NCBI GenBank assembly: GCA_036245525.1
Contig: BTPG01000003.1
Coordinates: 188,454,804-188,518,803, forward strand
Direction of reading: 5' to 3'
DNA length: 64,000 bases
Origin: Semisulcospira habei
Lineage: Eukaryota > Mollusca > Gastropoda > Semisulcospiridae
The first letter of the stretch is position 1. The number at the start of each line of letters is the position of its first letter. Shown here one piece after another: positions 40,900 to 50,850 of this stretch. The position numbers were made by a program, and so were the translations under genes. The notes beneath the pieces were generated by a model, which worked only from the letters and a program-made list of their open reading frames with translations, did not search any database and was not told where the DNA came from.

Positions 40900-41136
40900 C
40901 TGCACGTCCCACGGCCGAAAGAGGAACTGCCTGTTGAGGTTGGACTTCTCAATGTGGTCCATGTCTGTGACATGCACCAGGCCCTTGGGCCCGCACCCAA
41001 GGCCCATCATGGCCCAGTTCTTCAGCATCTCACACCCGATGGCCCCAGCACCTACCAGGAAGTAGTTCAGGTCCCCAAGCTTTTCCTGAAAATCAGCGCC
41101 AAACACAGCTATCTGGCCATCATACCGTGTGTTGCG
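40900..41136 (-). CDS. UBA1: UBA1 exon (fifth in window), ATP-binding domain
   Basis: Seventy-nine codons in phase 0, from [16 protein letters not shown] to [14 protein letters not shown]. It opens the active adenylation domain: nucleotide-binding loop [18 protein letters not shown] and the acidic [16 protein letters not shown] segment, both nearly invariant in ubiquitin E1. The acceptor is TGTTTCAG. The donor is CAG followed by GCAAGC, a GC donor instead of GT. The downstream intron (13.5 kb) contains DIRS D. The close fit to UBA1 rather than UBA6 or UBA7 is judged from these motifs. Confidence 0.96.
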
Positions 41137-41860
41137 CTGAAACAGACATGAGAAATTTTTAATGGAACACCAGTCGTTAAATATCTTTTCATAACACAGC
41201 ATCACAGTGCACATGACAAATAGTCTTTCACCACCTAGAAGTAGGTAGTGGCAGCCTCGCCAGTAGGCTACCATCAAGCATAAAATCGCTGCATTTTGTG
41301 CCAACTTCAACTCAAATTTATCATGCATCTACTGCACCGATTGTTTTCATTCTTATGTCAAAATAATATACGTCCTTTCCTCTTTCCAATGATGATAATA
41401 TGATATATGTTTTGTTTGTGTGAAAAAACTGAAAAAATAAACTTTAAAGCATGTGTTTCGGCTTGCGCGAGCCGCAAGCGGACTTCCCGGCGTTTGCTTC
41501 GCGTAAGCGCCTACACGATCCCTCCATTCAACAAGCCAGCAGATTTACCACACACACGCTACACAGCTATATTTAGTATCAAAATGTGGGTCATGATGTC
41601 AGCTTCAAACTGGTATAAGGTGTTTGGTGATTTTTGTATACACACATGAAATATTGTAGTTTTTCCACAAAAATAAGAACAAATTTTCGTTTTTTTAGCA
41701 AAACAGAACGTATAAAAACACACATCTGGGTACCATTTTGTAGAGGAACGTCAAATCTATCGAATGGTGTTAGAGGCTAAATTATGCAAATGTGGTGGAA
41801 AATCTGCTTGAGGAATTTCCCACTCACGTTGCGCGCGACTTCTTCTGACCGCAATTCAAA

Positions 41861-41920
41861 ATGGCGACGACTGAAGACGAACCGGTACTTCCACTTTCGA
41901 GGAAATTGCAAGAAAACTAC
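41861..41920 (+). CDS. Candidate first exon of the 41-kb transposon gene
   Basis: Begins CAAAATGGCGACGACTGAAG, a good translation-start context, and encodes MATTEDEPVLPLSRKLQENY, then a consensus donor GTAAGTAAAA. It ends in phase 0, while the next candidate exon needs phase 1, so either another small exon exists or the gene has decayed. No similarity to a known family is recognised. Confidence 0.45.
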
Positions 41921-42622
41921 GTAAGTAAAAGCTTAATCGCTTTGCAGATTTATGCTATATTGTCATTTGTATGGTTTAGAAACTATTTCGTTTATTATTC
42001 TTCGGAATTCTTGCATACACATCCTTCTATCACTGCGTTCAGCCTCATTGATCATCGCATCTTTCTTTGGATGGAAAGTGCCATTGAATATAGGAAAATA
42101 CTTCACTACAGAAGTCAGTTAGCTTTATTAGCTGCTTAGTAATGTATTTGTAAATGCATTTATCACTTTCCTATTTAATTTCAAACGTCGATGCTCATCT
42201 GTTATGGTTATATTCAAGTTTAACTGTCGGGCATCGAAGCGAGTGATAACAGCCAGGGGCAGATAATTTGATGAGCGACTATGCGACATTGACAAAATAG
42301 GTCTCAGAGCGGCCAGTATTTCATCATTTCTCTTCGTTTTTTTTTGTTGAGATAAATAATTAGTCACACTCAGCATGATCAAAATACCCTGCTTTTTATT
42401 TTTCTTTACTCTAGGCCTAATTAAATCTTCCTCCTCAAAAGATGTTTAAGGTAAACAATGACAATAGTACTGTTTGTGTAAAGAGCCATACTCAGTCATC
42501 ATGATGTTGATAGTGAACCGCCAGTATTATTTAACTGATTAACATTATATTTAACAAAACAACCTCCAGTATTTTTAAACTGATTAACATTATATTTAAC
42601 TAAACAACCTCCTTTGTTTTAG

Positions 42623-43018
42623 GTGGTGATGAGGCGTACACTGTACTCAAGAAAGTCTTCCTAGCCAAAGGGAGGGGGAGGCGCCCTGACCTGCCCACCT
42701 TCAGTGCACTGGATAACTCACTTCTTCAAGTTTATCTTCTGAATGAAGAGTGTGACAAGACTTTTGATGACGCACCAGCATTTCTTTGGAACCTTTTTCC
42801 GGACTTGACAGAGAGTCGTCTGAGATGTTTGGTGCCTGAGACAAAGCTAAACTGGGAAAAGCAGAACACTATACAACTGCAAGAGGATTTTATGAAGAAG
42901 CGTCATGACACGACATGTAGGACCACACCTACACCAACTTGGCATCACCAGACAGCAACTTTTGACAGGCGATTGCCACCTGGCATCACTACAGTCGCCA
43001 ACAAAAGGCTTACTTCTT
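42623..43018 (+). pseudogene. Candidate second exon of the 41-kb transposon gene
   Basis: Preceded by a pyrimidine-rich acceptor (CTCCTTTGTTTTAG). From 42625 the frame reads GDEAYTVLKKVFLAKGRGRR, FDDAPAFLWNLFPDLTESRL and RCLVPETKLNWEKQN, ending at a stop at 43018-43020. The FLWNLFPDL block looks like a structured domain. I do not recognise it. A splice-phase mismatch with the upstream ATG exon is noted there. Confidence 0.5.
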
Positions 43019-43218
43019 GACCTGGAGTCATTTAGAAAATGCAAAGGCTCTAAATTCGAAATGATGTGTAGGTGGTGATTCAGATTGACCCAGCAGACTG
43101 TGACCGCTGCAGCAATGAGGAGGAGGGTTGTAAAAGTGTGCAACTTTAAGAATCGACTCATTCGCTGAAAAAGGGGAATGTAGATTCGTTTTGGGCGGAA
43201 ACACTGGATTCTAGCATT

Positions 43219-43536
43219 GTGGCAGCGTTTAATCCAGCAGAACTAGGTAACACCACCACGACATTGGATTCTGAAAGAAAAGGCATGACACTGATCATTC
43301 AGCAGTTGGGGAAGGAGCTGACCAGTGTGCGGCATCGCATTAAAGAAGTGGAGCAGGAAAATCAAACACTTAATATCAAGTTTCAGGCTGAAATGAGGAC
43401 TTTGCAGCAAGTTTTAACCAAAAGGACACATCAGCTGAGTCTTGTTAAAGTGAGATTAGAGGGACTCCAGATCAACCACGACAGCATCACAGCTCGCTTG
43501 AGACAGTATACAAAAGGGACACTTTCCAGAAACTAA
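43219..43536 (+). pseudogene. Coiled-coil frame of the 41-kb transposon
   Basis: A 105-residue frame rich in leucine, glutamine and glutamate with heptad spacing (LTSVRHRIKEVEQENQTLNI, then FQAEMRTLQQVL and LTKRTHQLSLVKVRLEGLQI). A coiled coil may serve dimerisation of the transposon protein. Stop at about 43536; similar composition continues out of frame to about 43650 (MKLQESVDDATTFAANIGDH), so a frameshift is likely. Confidence 0.5.
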
Positions 43537-43649
43537 ACCATACGGCAAACAAAGTGATGAAGCTTCAAGAAAGTGTCGATGATGCAACTACTTTTGCCGC
43601 AAACATCGGAGACCATTACCAACATTTCAAAAACACTCTGCTGTAGTGT

Positions 43650-44640
43650 GCATTTTTGTTCAGTGCTGATTGCATTGCTCAAGCAGTGAGCTGGTTTCAT
43701 TGGTCCTTACATCTCTCCTTTGTGCAGACTGTCTCGCAAGGTTCAGATCAAGCCGAGCTGCTATTTTAGACATATATATTCATCAATATAATTATGACGT
43801 ACATTATTTCCAGGTGTCTCTTTACATCTTTTTTTCTGTTCATAATCATAACTGAATATCCTTTTTTTCCTCTGTGCTAAATGGCCTCAAAATCTGCATA
43901 CTGGTTAAAGTTTTTCAGTCATATTTGTGCTTTCAACATGTTGTCGATGATACTTTTATTTTATTTGTAGCATGTTCAACATGAATGACATGATGTATGA
44001 AAGTGATTTTCTCTAATATTGCAGCAGAATATATATTCTGACTTGTGTCCAAACCGCATGAAAATCCATCAAGGCGTTCAGAAGTTATGCTAATTTTTGT
44101 GTTGCGCGTCGTTGCTCATGTCCGCGGCATGTCATTTTGAGCATTTTCTGGACTTTGGCACATTCTATCAGAACGGTTTATGTATATTACAGTCTGAAAA
44201 AAAATAGGCTTACTTTTTGTATATATATTTGTTAAAATCATCTCACAAAAGGTTATTTTAAGCGAAAGATTGTTCACAATATGGTCACAAAGTTGGACTT
44301 CTGTGCAATGTCAACTCGGCTCCGATTTATTTTTTTCCATTTTTAGCAACTCGTTGCACATCATTGTACTGCATTATGGTTTTCATATTTGTTTCTGATA
44401 CTTTCCTGATAATACAGATTGTGAAATAAAAAGATGAAGCCTGTATCTTCTTAAGTGTCTCTGTATCCCTTGTCTGAAAATGGCTTTTCATTAGGTTGGC
44501 GGGCCACGGACGAAAGCCTAAAAGTTTAAAATGTCGTATCTCAGGAACTAATCAACATATTTACAAAATCTTTTTTGCTGTTTGTTTGTTTCTTAATGCT
44601 CTATTAATAAAACAATGTAAGGAAGGTCTCAAGTTATAAT
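43650..44640. other. 3' non-coding part of the 41-kb transposon
   Basis: AT-rich, with no coding frame. A possible poly(A) signal AAATAAA lies at about 44424-44430. Confidence 0.5.
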
Positions 44641-44669
44641 GAAATTTTGGCTGCCACTACCTACTAGAA

Positions 44670-45252
44670 GAAAGTGAGCAAAGTTTTTCAATGGTGTATA
44701 TGCTTACTGGTAGAAAAAAATGCAAAGTTCAAAGTAAGAAAAAACATTCACGGCTAATGTCTTTCATCCACCACAACGTGATTTCAAAGATCCGACACTG
44801 GAAAGAGGTCTGTACAAATTTTAACCCCAGCTAAGTTTGAATCCATGATGTTTTGGACGAGAGTCGAACAATCTACCACCCTCAAAGTAAGAGAGCCTTT
44901 GAAACTTTGGTTACTAATAAACATCACAATTGACACCACTGACTACTTGACATACTTTCTGCTTTGTGCTGTTTAACTGCTTTCAAATCTTATCAACTAA
45001 TATACACATCCACACGCACATGGGTGAGAGCTGGCAGGATGGGGATCCAGGAGTCATGTAGGTGCCAAACACTTTACTTTTTTTTTGCATATTCCAAGCC
45101 TTTTTGCGGCCACCCTTTCGTCAGTCAACTTTCATCCATACAACGTAATTTGAGCTACAGCAGGGAAGATCAGAGCTACAATCAGAGGAGAAATACCTTA
45201 AACACCGTCATCTCACAATCCATACACAAACACAGTGAAGACTAAGTCTTAC
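44670..45252. other. UBA1 intron DNA, nothing recognised
   Basis: About 580 bases between the transposon and exon four. No coding frame, terminal repeats or known repeats are seen. Confidence 0.6.
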
Positions 45253-45357
45253 AGGTTTGCAGGACTCCTCAGTGAGCACAGATTTGTCATCGGGCAGACA
45301 CTCCAAGGCATCAAAGTACAGGAACTGCTGCAACGGTGTGAACTTGCCACTGCAAGC
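45253..45357 (-). CDS. UBA1: UBA1 exon (fourth in window)
   Basis: Thirty-five codons in phase 0, from [20 protein letters not shown] to TEESCKP. Matches the E1 segment [18 protein letters not shown] that joins the first catalytic half to the active adenylation domain. Acceptor TGTGTTACAG, donor CCT followed by GTAAGA. The upstream intron of 15.3 kb holds DIRS E, DIRS F and the mini-element array. Confidence 0.95.
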
Positions 45358-45699
45358 CTGTAACACAATACACAACGCGAATGAACCAGCAGTAGACAGA
45401 ACTGGAATGACTTCAGCACTCAATCTGAGGTTGGAAATGGGGAATCTCTTCACCTTTGCAGCAAATATTTGACCACTCATATGTAAAATATTCAACCACA
45501 AGCTGATTTTGACAATTGTTATGCAAGACTCTCCCCTCAGACCTATTCTGAACAGATGGGTACTTAAATAAGCAGCCATAATATTTATAAGCATGGCCTA
45601 CCATAAATAATGTACAAAGTGTGCACAAGTCTACAATCAAAATTTATCCTCGACTTCTTGAGCTACAATGCCCCCATAAAATTAATGTACAAGTACATG

Positions 45700-45815
45700 C
45701 AACATTACGTGCAAGAGGCGTACAATTGTCTACTGCACAAACAAATGCAACACAAATTTATAACCTTCATGACTTCCAGCCCTCAAGGATCCCATGAAAC
45801 TAGCCTGTATGCAGC
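45700..45815 (-). other. Degenerate partial duplicate of UBA1 exon three and its donor
   Basis: Aligns with 60575-60690, which contains the 3' half of exon three and the start of its intron. Shared blocks include TGTCTACTGCACA, ACCTTCAT and CCCATGAA. On the minus strand it reads TTCATGGGATCC..GGAAGTCATGAAGGTTATAA beside TTCATGGG..GGAAGTTATGAAGGTTAGAT of the true exon. It is two bases shorter in the coding part and so out of frame. Confidence 0.65.
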
Positions 45816-45832
45816 ACTAGTATAGCTGAAAA

Positions 45833-46022
45833 ATGTATTTTTCTCTAAATGGAAGTAGAACTTAGCCTATCAATTTCAGCCCAGGGATCATTGTGTACAG
45901 CAACGCCACCGGGGAACCACCCGAGTGAGCTGTACCAACATCCCTAAGTAGCTTCCCTTCACTGAGTAGCTTCCCTTACCTCATACGGGCAAGTGCGTAG
46001 CATCACCAGTTTCGCTCTTAGC
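45833..46022 (-). repeat. DIRS E left (3') inverted terminal repeat, deleted
   Basis: Starts ATGTATTTTTCTCTAAA and then jumps to TGGAAGTAGAAC, so the segment with TTACCGATGGCATTACT is missing compared with D. The rest is complementary to 52668-52840. Confidence 0.8.
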
Positions 46023-46054
46023 TTACTGGCGGCGAGCGGGGCAGGTGGGAGGGC

Positions 46055-46165
46055 CCTCCGAGTAATGCCATCGCTAAGTATTTTCTCGAAAAAAATACAT
46101 TTTAGAGAAAAATACATTTGTTTCCTCGAAAAACATTACCGATTACTATATGGAAGAATAACGAA
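46055..46165 (-). repeat. DIRS E internal complementary region
   Basis: Contains GAGAAAAATACATTTGTTTC, the same joined-tip sequence as D. The second half is shortened (TTACCGATTACTATATGG). Confidence 0.78.
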
Positions 46166-46257
46166 AAGGAGGAGGGCGCCGCCAATTACCCCGCCACTGT
46201 GGACGCATTAGTGAAAAAGGCTGGGATCAAAACCTTACAATTTCAACTAAGTGTTAC

Positions 46258-47330
46258 TTAAGGCGCCTGGGGCGCCGGTAGGGAGTGTTGAGCCGCCGAG
46301 ACGTCAAACACCAGGGCCAGGTTGTCCTGCTGGCTTGAGAGGTCACGCAGATAGAAACAGGCAAAGGTGGATTCTGCTCTCCATCCTACTGCGGCAACAA
46401 TGTCACTTACTGCGCAGTTGCGGTCAAAGGCGAGGCTCGTCGAGACAGCTCTGACTTTGTGCGCTCGAATTCGCATCCGCTTTGCCCCTGCGGGGGAGAG
46501 GTTCTCATAAGCGGAGCGGACGACCCATCGCAACCATGAAGACAGTCTGCACAGTAATATCCGTCCTGCCACGATACAAGGGCAGAAAAAAGGCAGGATC
46601 GGAAAGGTTTTGTCCTACGGAGGTATATATTTAAGACCCAGACAGGGTCGTGCTGGACTGGGAAGTGTCCGGCAGCGACCGCAGGTTGATCACCTGTGCC
46701 CTGGACGAGGGGAGCCTGTTCTTGGCAAGAAAAGCCAGGTTTGTGAGGAGTTGCAAAGAGCCATCCGTCCAGAACTGCAGGCAGGCGGATTCTATGGAGA
46801 GGGCATGCAGTTCGCCAAATCGTGCTGCTGTGGCGAGTGCAAGGAGGAAGCAAGTCTTCCTGGTAACATCTTCCAGTCGGGCCAGGGACAAGGGCTCAAA
46901 GTGCTCAGAGTTGAGCCACGTGAGCAGCCAGGGAAGGTCCCAGCGAGGCACCAGCAAGCACAGAACCGGATGACGGAGGTCAAAAAGGGCCATCAGGTCC
47001 GAAAGATCCTTGCACGTGCCAGGGTCGTTATGTCCCAAGTGTCGGTATGTGTCGGCGATCATAGCCAGATAGCCCGGATGGTGATGGGCGCCAACTGCTG
47101 GTCTTCAAAAAGCCATAAGAAGAACTGGGCCAGGTGCGGCATAGTCAGCGTCGTGGTGGAAAGGCGTCGAGTCACGCACCAGGACTGGAGGACACACCAC
47201 TTCCCTTCGTATACTCTGCGGATGGAGGTCTGCGGGTTGCAGCGACAGCTTCCACCACTGCATGCGAGTAACCTCACGCTGCGAGGGCCGCCCACAACTG
47301 CTAGGCGTGTAGGAGCGGCCTCTCCGGAAA
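46258..47330 (-). pseudogene. DIRS E tyrosine recombinase, frameshifted
   Basis: The core-binding domain (RRVYEGKWCVLQSWC, LAPITIR) lies at 47240-47060. The catalytic start (MIADTYRHLG, ALATAARFGELHAL) is at 47062-46630 in another frame. The C-terminal part with IRAHKVRAVSTS (histidine and arginine kept), then STFACFYLRDLSSQ (tyrosine), is at 46572-46258. At least two frameshifts and the altered AARFGEL motif indicate loss of function. Confidence 0.82.
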
Positions 47331-47938
47331 GGCTTAGTGGCACACCGGCAGGGATCTTCTTCTGCATGCAGGCGAGGGCCAGGAGGAAGCAGATTTTCCT
47401 AGTCACGTCCGCGAGGTGGGCGATTGGAAGAGGCTCGAACCGACTGGAGTTGCAGGTCAATACCCACGGAAGATCCCAGCATGGAACGAGAGAACGAGTG
47501 ACTGGTCGCTTGAATTCGAAATGGGACATCAAGTCTGAGAGGTCTTTGCATGCTTTAGGGTCCGGTCGGCCCAAGTGCCGATACGTGTCCGCCACCATCG
47601 AGTGATAACCACGAAAGTTGATCGGGGCCAAATCCTGTGCATGAAAAAGCCACAAGAAGAACTCAGCCAGCTGTGGCGTGGGCTCGCCCGAGAACTGTAG
47701 GACCCTCCATTTTCCCTCATACACCCGCAGGGTGGACGGTCTGCGGGCTGCCGCGATCGCCTCCACTGCTGCATCCGAGAAACCTTGAGCTGAGAGGGCA
47801 TGCTGGACAACCTCCAGGCCTGAAGCAGCAGTCTCTCTGGACTTCAGTAATTGTCCGTGATCTGGTAAGTAACATGCAGAGGGTCAGAGGCCGAGTTCCA
47901 CCTTGCTTCTGAATAAAAACCACCACCGTCACATTGTC
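47330..47938 (-). pseudogene. Second recombinase N-terminal piece and RNase H fragment
   Basis: Positions 47766-47380 encode a separate core-binding domain (RRPSTLRVYEGKWRVLQ, FRGYHSMVADTYRHLGRPDP, ADVTRKICFLLALA) that breaks off and runs into the start of the next recombinase. Upstream, 47836-47938 holds an RNase H scrap (VFIQKQGGTRPLTLCMLL) cut by the hAT element. The piece differs enough from the adjacent domain to come from another DIRS subfamily. Confidence 0.75.
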
Positions 47939-48227
47939 CAGAGTTGCCAACCCCAAATTTTTTTTTCAGTAGTCAAAATGTAGAATTTCAGTAGTTTCAT
48001 GACAATTTCAGTAGTCAATGCGCGTCAATTTCAGTAGTCAATGTGCGTCGCTGCGATGCATTACTAATGTAACTATACACAAACACAAACAAAGGCAGGC
48101 AGAATACACATGACATTTAATGACAAAAAAACACTGACAAAGTGCCATACTTGGAAAATACTTTATAAGCACAGCAGCTTCATGACATACTTGCAATGCT
48201 GGACAAGCACAAGCTTCAATCTGGGGA

Positions 48228-48575
48228 TCACTTAGACAGGGCAATCCTCCTTGCTGCCTTACATTTCTTCAACACTATATCTGACAGTTTCGTTTCATAG
48301 CAGGGCACACCCTGCATGTTGGTATCCGGAAACATTTTTTTGCACAAGTTGTTGAAATGGTCCGCTACGGATGCAGGTAGATTGTGTTCCGCTACAAAAG
48401 TGGTAAACAGCGTTTCAGTCCGGATGACAGATAAGCCTGTTTCTTTGAAAAAAACGGGAAGAGACTGAGATGGCACAAATTTTTCTGGATCACAATGGCT
48501 TCGGCTTTTGTGGCGACTTCCATTGACGTGCCGGGTCACATCGTTTAATCCTCCATCAGGCATGCCTACCCACAA
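48228..48575 (-). pseudogene. hAT-type transposase fragment (BED/ZNF862-like N-terminal region)
   Basis: The minus strand reads NGSRHKSRSHCDP, then TETLFTTFVAEHNLPASVAD and HFNNLCKKMFPDTNMQG. The 'ETLFTTFVAEHNLP...FPD' pattern resembles the linker after the BED finger in ZNF862/KIAA1586-like hAT proteins; this is recalled, not searched. The catalytic core is missing, so the element is non-autonomous. Confidence 0.6.
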
Positions 48576-48649
48576 TTTGAAGTTTCAGTATTAGCCATTT
48601 GAAATTTCAGTAATACTATTAAAATTTCAGTAATACTATTACTATTGTT

Positions 48650-49437
48650 ACCTATAATTTCTGCACTTTTTTATATTGTGCCTTTTATATTAGCACGAGC
48701 GCAAAAATAAAAATGACACACACACACATCACTGACCAGGACACATATAGTTTGCACATCTCTGTAATGGGTTAAATAATGGTTGGGCGCCCCCCCCCCC
48801 CCCCCCTCTCCTCCACTTAATTTTTTTTAATTTTTTTTTAAACTTGCACATTGGGAAATTTTCTGATCATTGCACTTAGGTCCAACCAAGGGAAAGCAGA
48901 CACCGACAGGTTGGTTTAAATAAAGGGACGTAATCAAGCAAATTGTTCTAGTGTGCTTACTCCCCTTGTTATTGTTTTAATTTGACTAACTCCAACATTT
49001 ACTTTATTTCTAGATTTAAAAGGCAACTACTATTAATGATAAATTAGGAAATCATATAAATTATTATTTTATGTACCAATTTAAACAAAATAATTGCATT
49101 TTTTGTCAGATTAGAATATCTTTTATTGTACAACTCCACCCACAGCTTTAAACTAAAATAAACACTTAGATTATGTTAACAACAACGATATTTATGATGC
49201 AGAGAAAAATTCATACTATTTGGAAAAAAGAATACGGCATATACGACCTGTCGGAAACCTGTCACGGCCAACCACAGGCCGACGAGTTGTTTGGTGCATT
49301 CCAACCGGCTTCACAATGATTGGTTCAAAGCCTTTTAAACTATTGATTTAGCTTTTCCGTATATTTACTAGTTCCGTAGCTCCTATTTAATGCGCTTATT
49401 ATTACTATATATTAGTAACACATCTACTTCCGTAGTG
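48650..49437. other. hAT non-coding part
   Basis: AT-rich, with a 20-base C run at 48790-48809. No coding frame or further structure is seen. Confidence 0.5.
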
Positions 49438-49499
49438 GTTGGCAACTCTGCATTGTCGGACAGGATCAGGACCTCCTGGCCGCAGAGCCGCGATTCCTT

Positions 49500-49895
49500 A
49501 ATTTCTAAAGGGATAAAATACTCTTCATACTTCCACCTGTAAGAACAGGTTATACAATAAATTTCTTTTGAAACAGAATAATTAAAAACAAGAAACTGAC
49601 TAAAGTGATCATATATATCACCTTATGCCCACCGAAACAACCAACATTTTCAAAAAGGGCCAGATGTAATTATTCATTGCTGGAAATGATGTTTCTGCAT
49701 TCACATTAATTAATTTCACAAGCCGACATGCCATATACATCAAACTAACCAGTGCCTAAAATAAGCCAATTTTAAAGACATCTCTGTTGGTTGTTACTTG
49801 GACATTTCTTTTGGTTGTTTTACTTTTGGTACAAACGACCAGTTGTCACAGGCTCATGAAAACGTTTAACTTGACTATATAGTGCAGAATTCATA
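49500..49895. other. Unassigned AT-rich insertion in DIRS E
   Basis: About 400 bases without DIRS similarity between two DIRS E fragments. No inverted ends or frames were recognised. Confidence 0.4.
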
Positions 49896-50278
49896 TTCCC
49901 AGTGAAAGAGGGCCAACCACACCGCCTTCAACTCCAGTCAGTTGATATGTTGATCTCGAAGATCTGACGACCACAGGTCCTAGACGGTGCTGAACTCTGG
50001 CAGTAAGGGGGCCGCCCCCCCCCCCCCCCCCCACGTAGGACGTAGGGCTCGAGAAATCCTGCCTGGCTCTGGCGAATATGGCGTCCATAATCCTGGTAAA
50101 GACCCAAAGGCTGAGGTTGAGACCGAAGGCGGAGGAGCTGAAGAGGAGGGGAGGCTGAAGGTCTGTCGTCCACGGCCAGTTCCAACTGAATGGAACATCG
50201 AGCAGGAGGACCGTGTTGCATGCCCGAAGCTTGTGCATGGGAAAGTGCAGGTATGCTTCGGATGTCGAGACTGACCGC
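49896..50278 (-). pseudogene. Scrambled DIRS E RNase H and RT pieces
   Basis: The minus strand gives KLRACNTVLLLDVPFSW (end of the Dam-like region) directly followed by FGLNLSLWVFTRIMDA and ARQDFSSPTSYV (RT palm, just before YLDD), then an 18-base C run and a QSSAPSRTCGRQI-type scrap. The order is reversed relative to intact elements, so deletion and template switching are likely. Confidence 0.72.
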
Positions 50279-50850
50279 TTAGTCCAAAGGTTGTACCGAG
50301 GCTCGTAAGGCTATTGCTATTTCCATACCGGTAACAGGCAAAGCACGGTGTGTACTCACATGTGTGGCTACTGTAGTGGTCGGGACGCGTAGCCGTCCTG
50401 CTTTGGGGGAGGCCATCTCACCCCTGATTGAACGCCCTGGGGGAGGGGGCGCGACACCAAGCTTCATAGACCACAAACTGTTAGAGTGGGGAGAGCGTCG
50501 TGGGTGAGACGACTGGGTGTAAGACGGTGGTTGGGCCGAGAAGTCCGTGGACACCACATCGTCTGATAGCGCACGCCGATGGCCGGTGTATGGCAGAAGG
50601 TGTTGTAGCAGTACGGGTGTTCCTGACGGACTGACTACCCTGCTGCGCGCGTGGGTCCCGGGGGGCAGTGGGTCGTTGCTGCAGTATAACTGCAACCACC
50701 GAAGTTCCCTCCAAGGGGCATTCACGCCGCATGTCCGAGAAGCCGAGCAGCCGGCACACAGCAGGCTGAAGGTGTGCATGTCGGTGGGCCACTCAAGGCC
50801 CCAATAGCCAGTATGTCTGGACTGGCATACTGTAACACATCAGTGCGAGA
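50279..50850 (-). pseudogene. DIRS E gag, N-terminal part
   Basis: The zinc-ribbon block reads LLCAGCSASRTCGVNAPWREL in one frame, with PVCRLLG and a DILAIGALSG scrap in neighbouring frames. TGHRRALSDDVV is related to gag of D (ITGPRRALSGIVLSL). The body of gag is absent. Confidence 0.7.

Larger units (their letters stand above)
41241..44664 (+). mobile_element. Unclassified DNA transposon, 3.4 kb
   Basis: Has a 16-bp terminal inverted repeat (GTAGGTAGTGGCAGCC at 41241-41256, complement at 44649-44664) and a 5-base target duplication TAGAA on both sides. The interior holds a promoter-like start (ATGGCGACGACTGAAG at 41861), candidate exons and a coiled-coil frame. It lies in the UBA1 intron between exons four and five, on the opposite strand. 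Superfamily not assigned. Confidence 0.75.
47939..49451 (-). mobile_element. hAT-like DNA transposon, 1.5 kb
   Basis: Terminal inverted repeats CAGAGTTGCCAACC (47939-47952) and its complement (49438-49451). A 7-base direct repeat CATTGTC flanks both sides (hAT elements usually show 8). It lies in the RNase H part of DIRS E. The left subterminal part has several TTTCAGTAGT repeats, echoed near 48580-48640. A transposase-like piece is at 48228-48575. Confidence 0.82.

Noticed and set aside
41861..43536. A host gene nested in a UBA1 intron
   Set aside because: It lies inside a unit with terminal inverted repeats and a 5-base duplication, and the splice phase between its candidate exons does not match.
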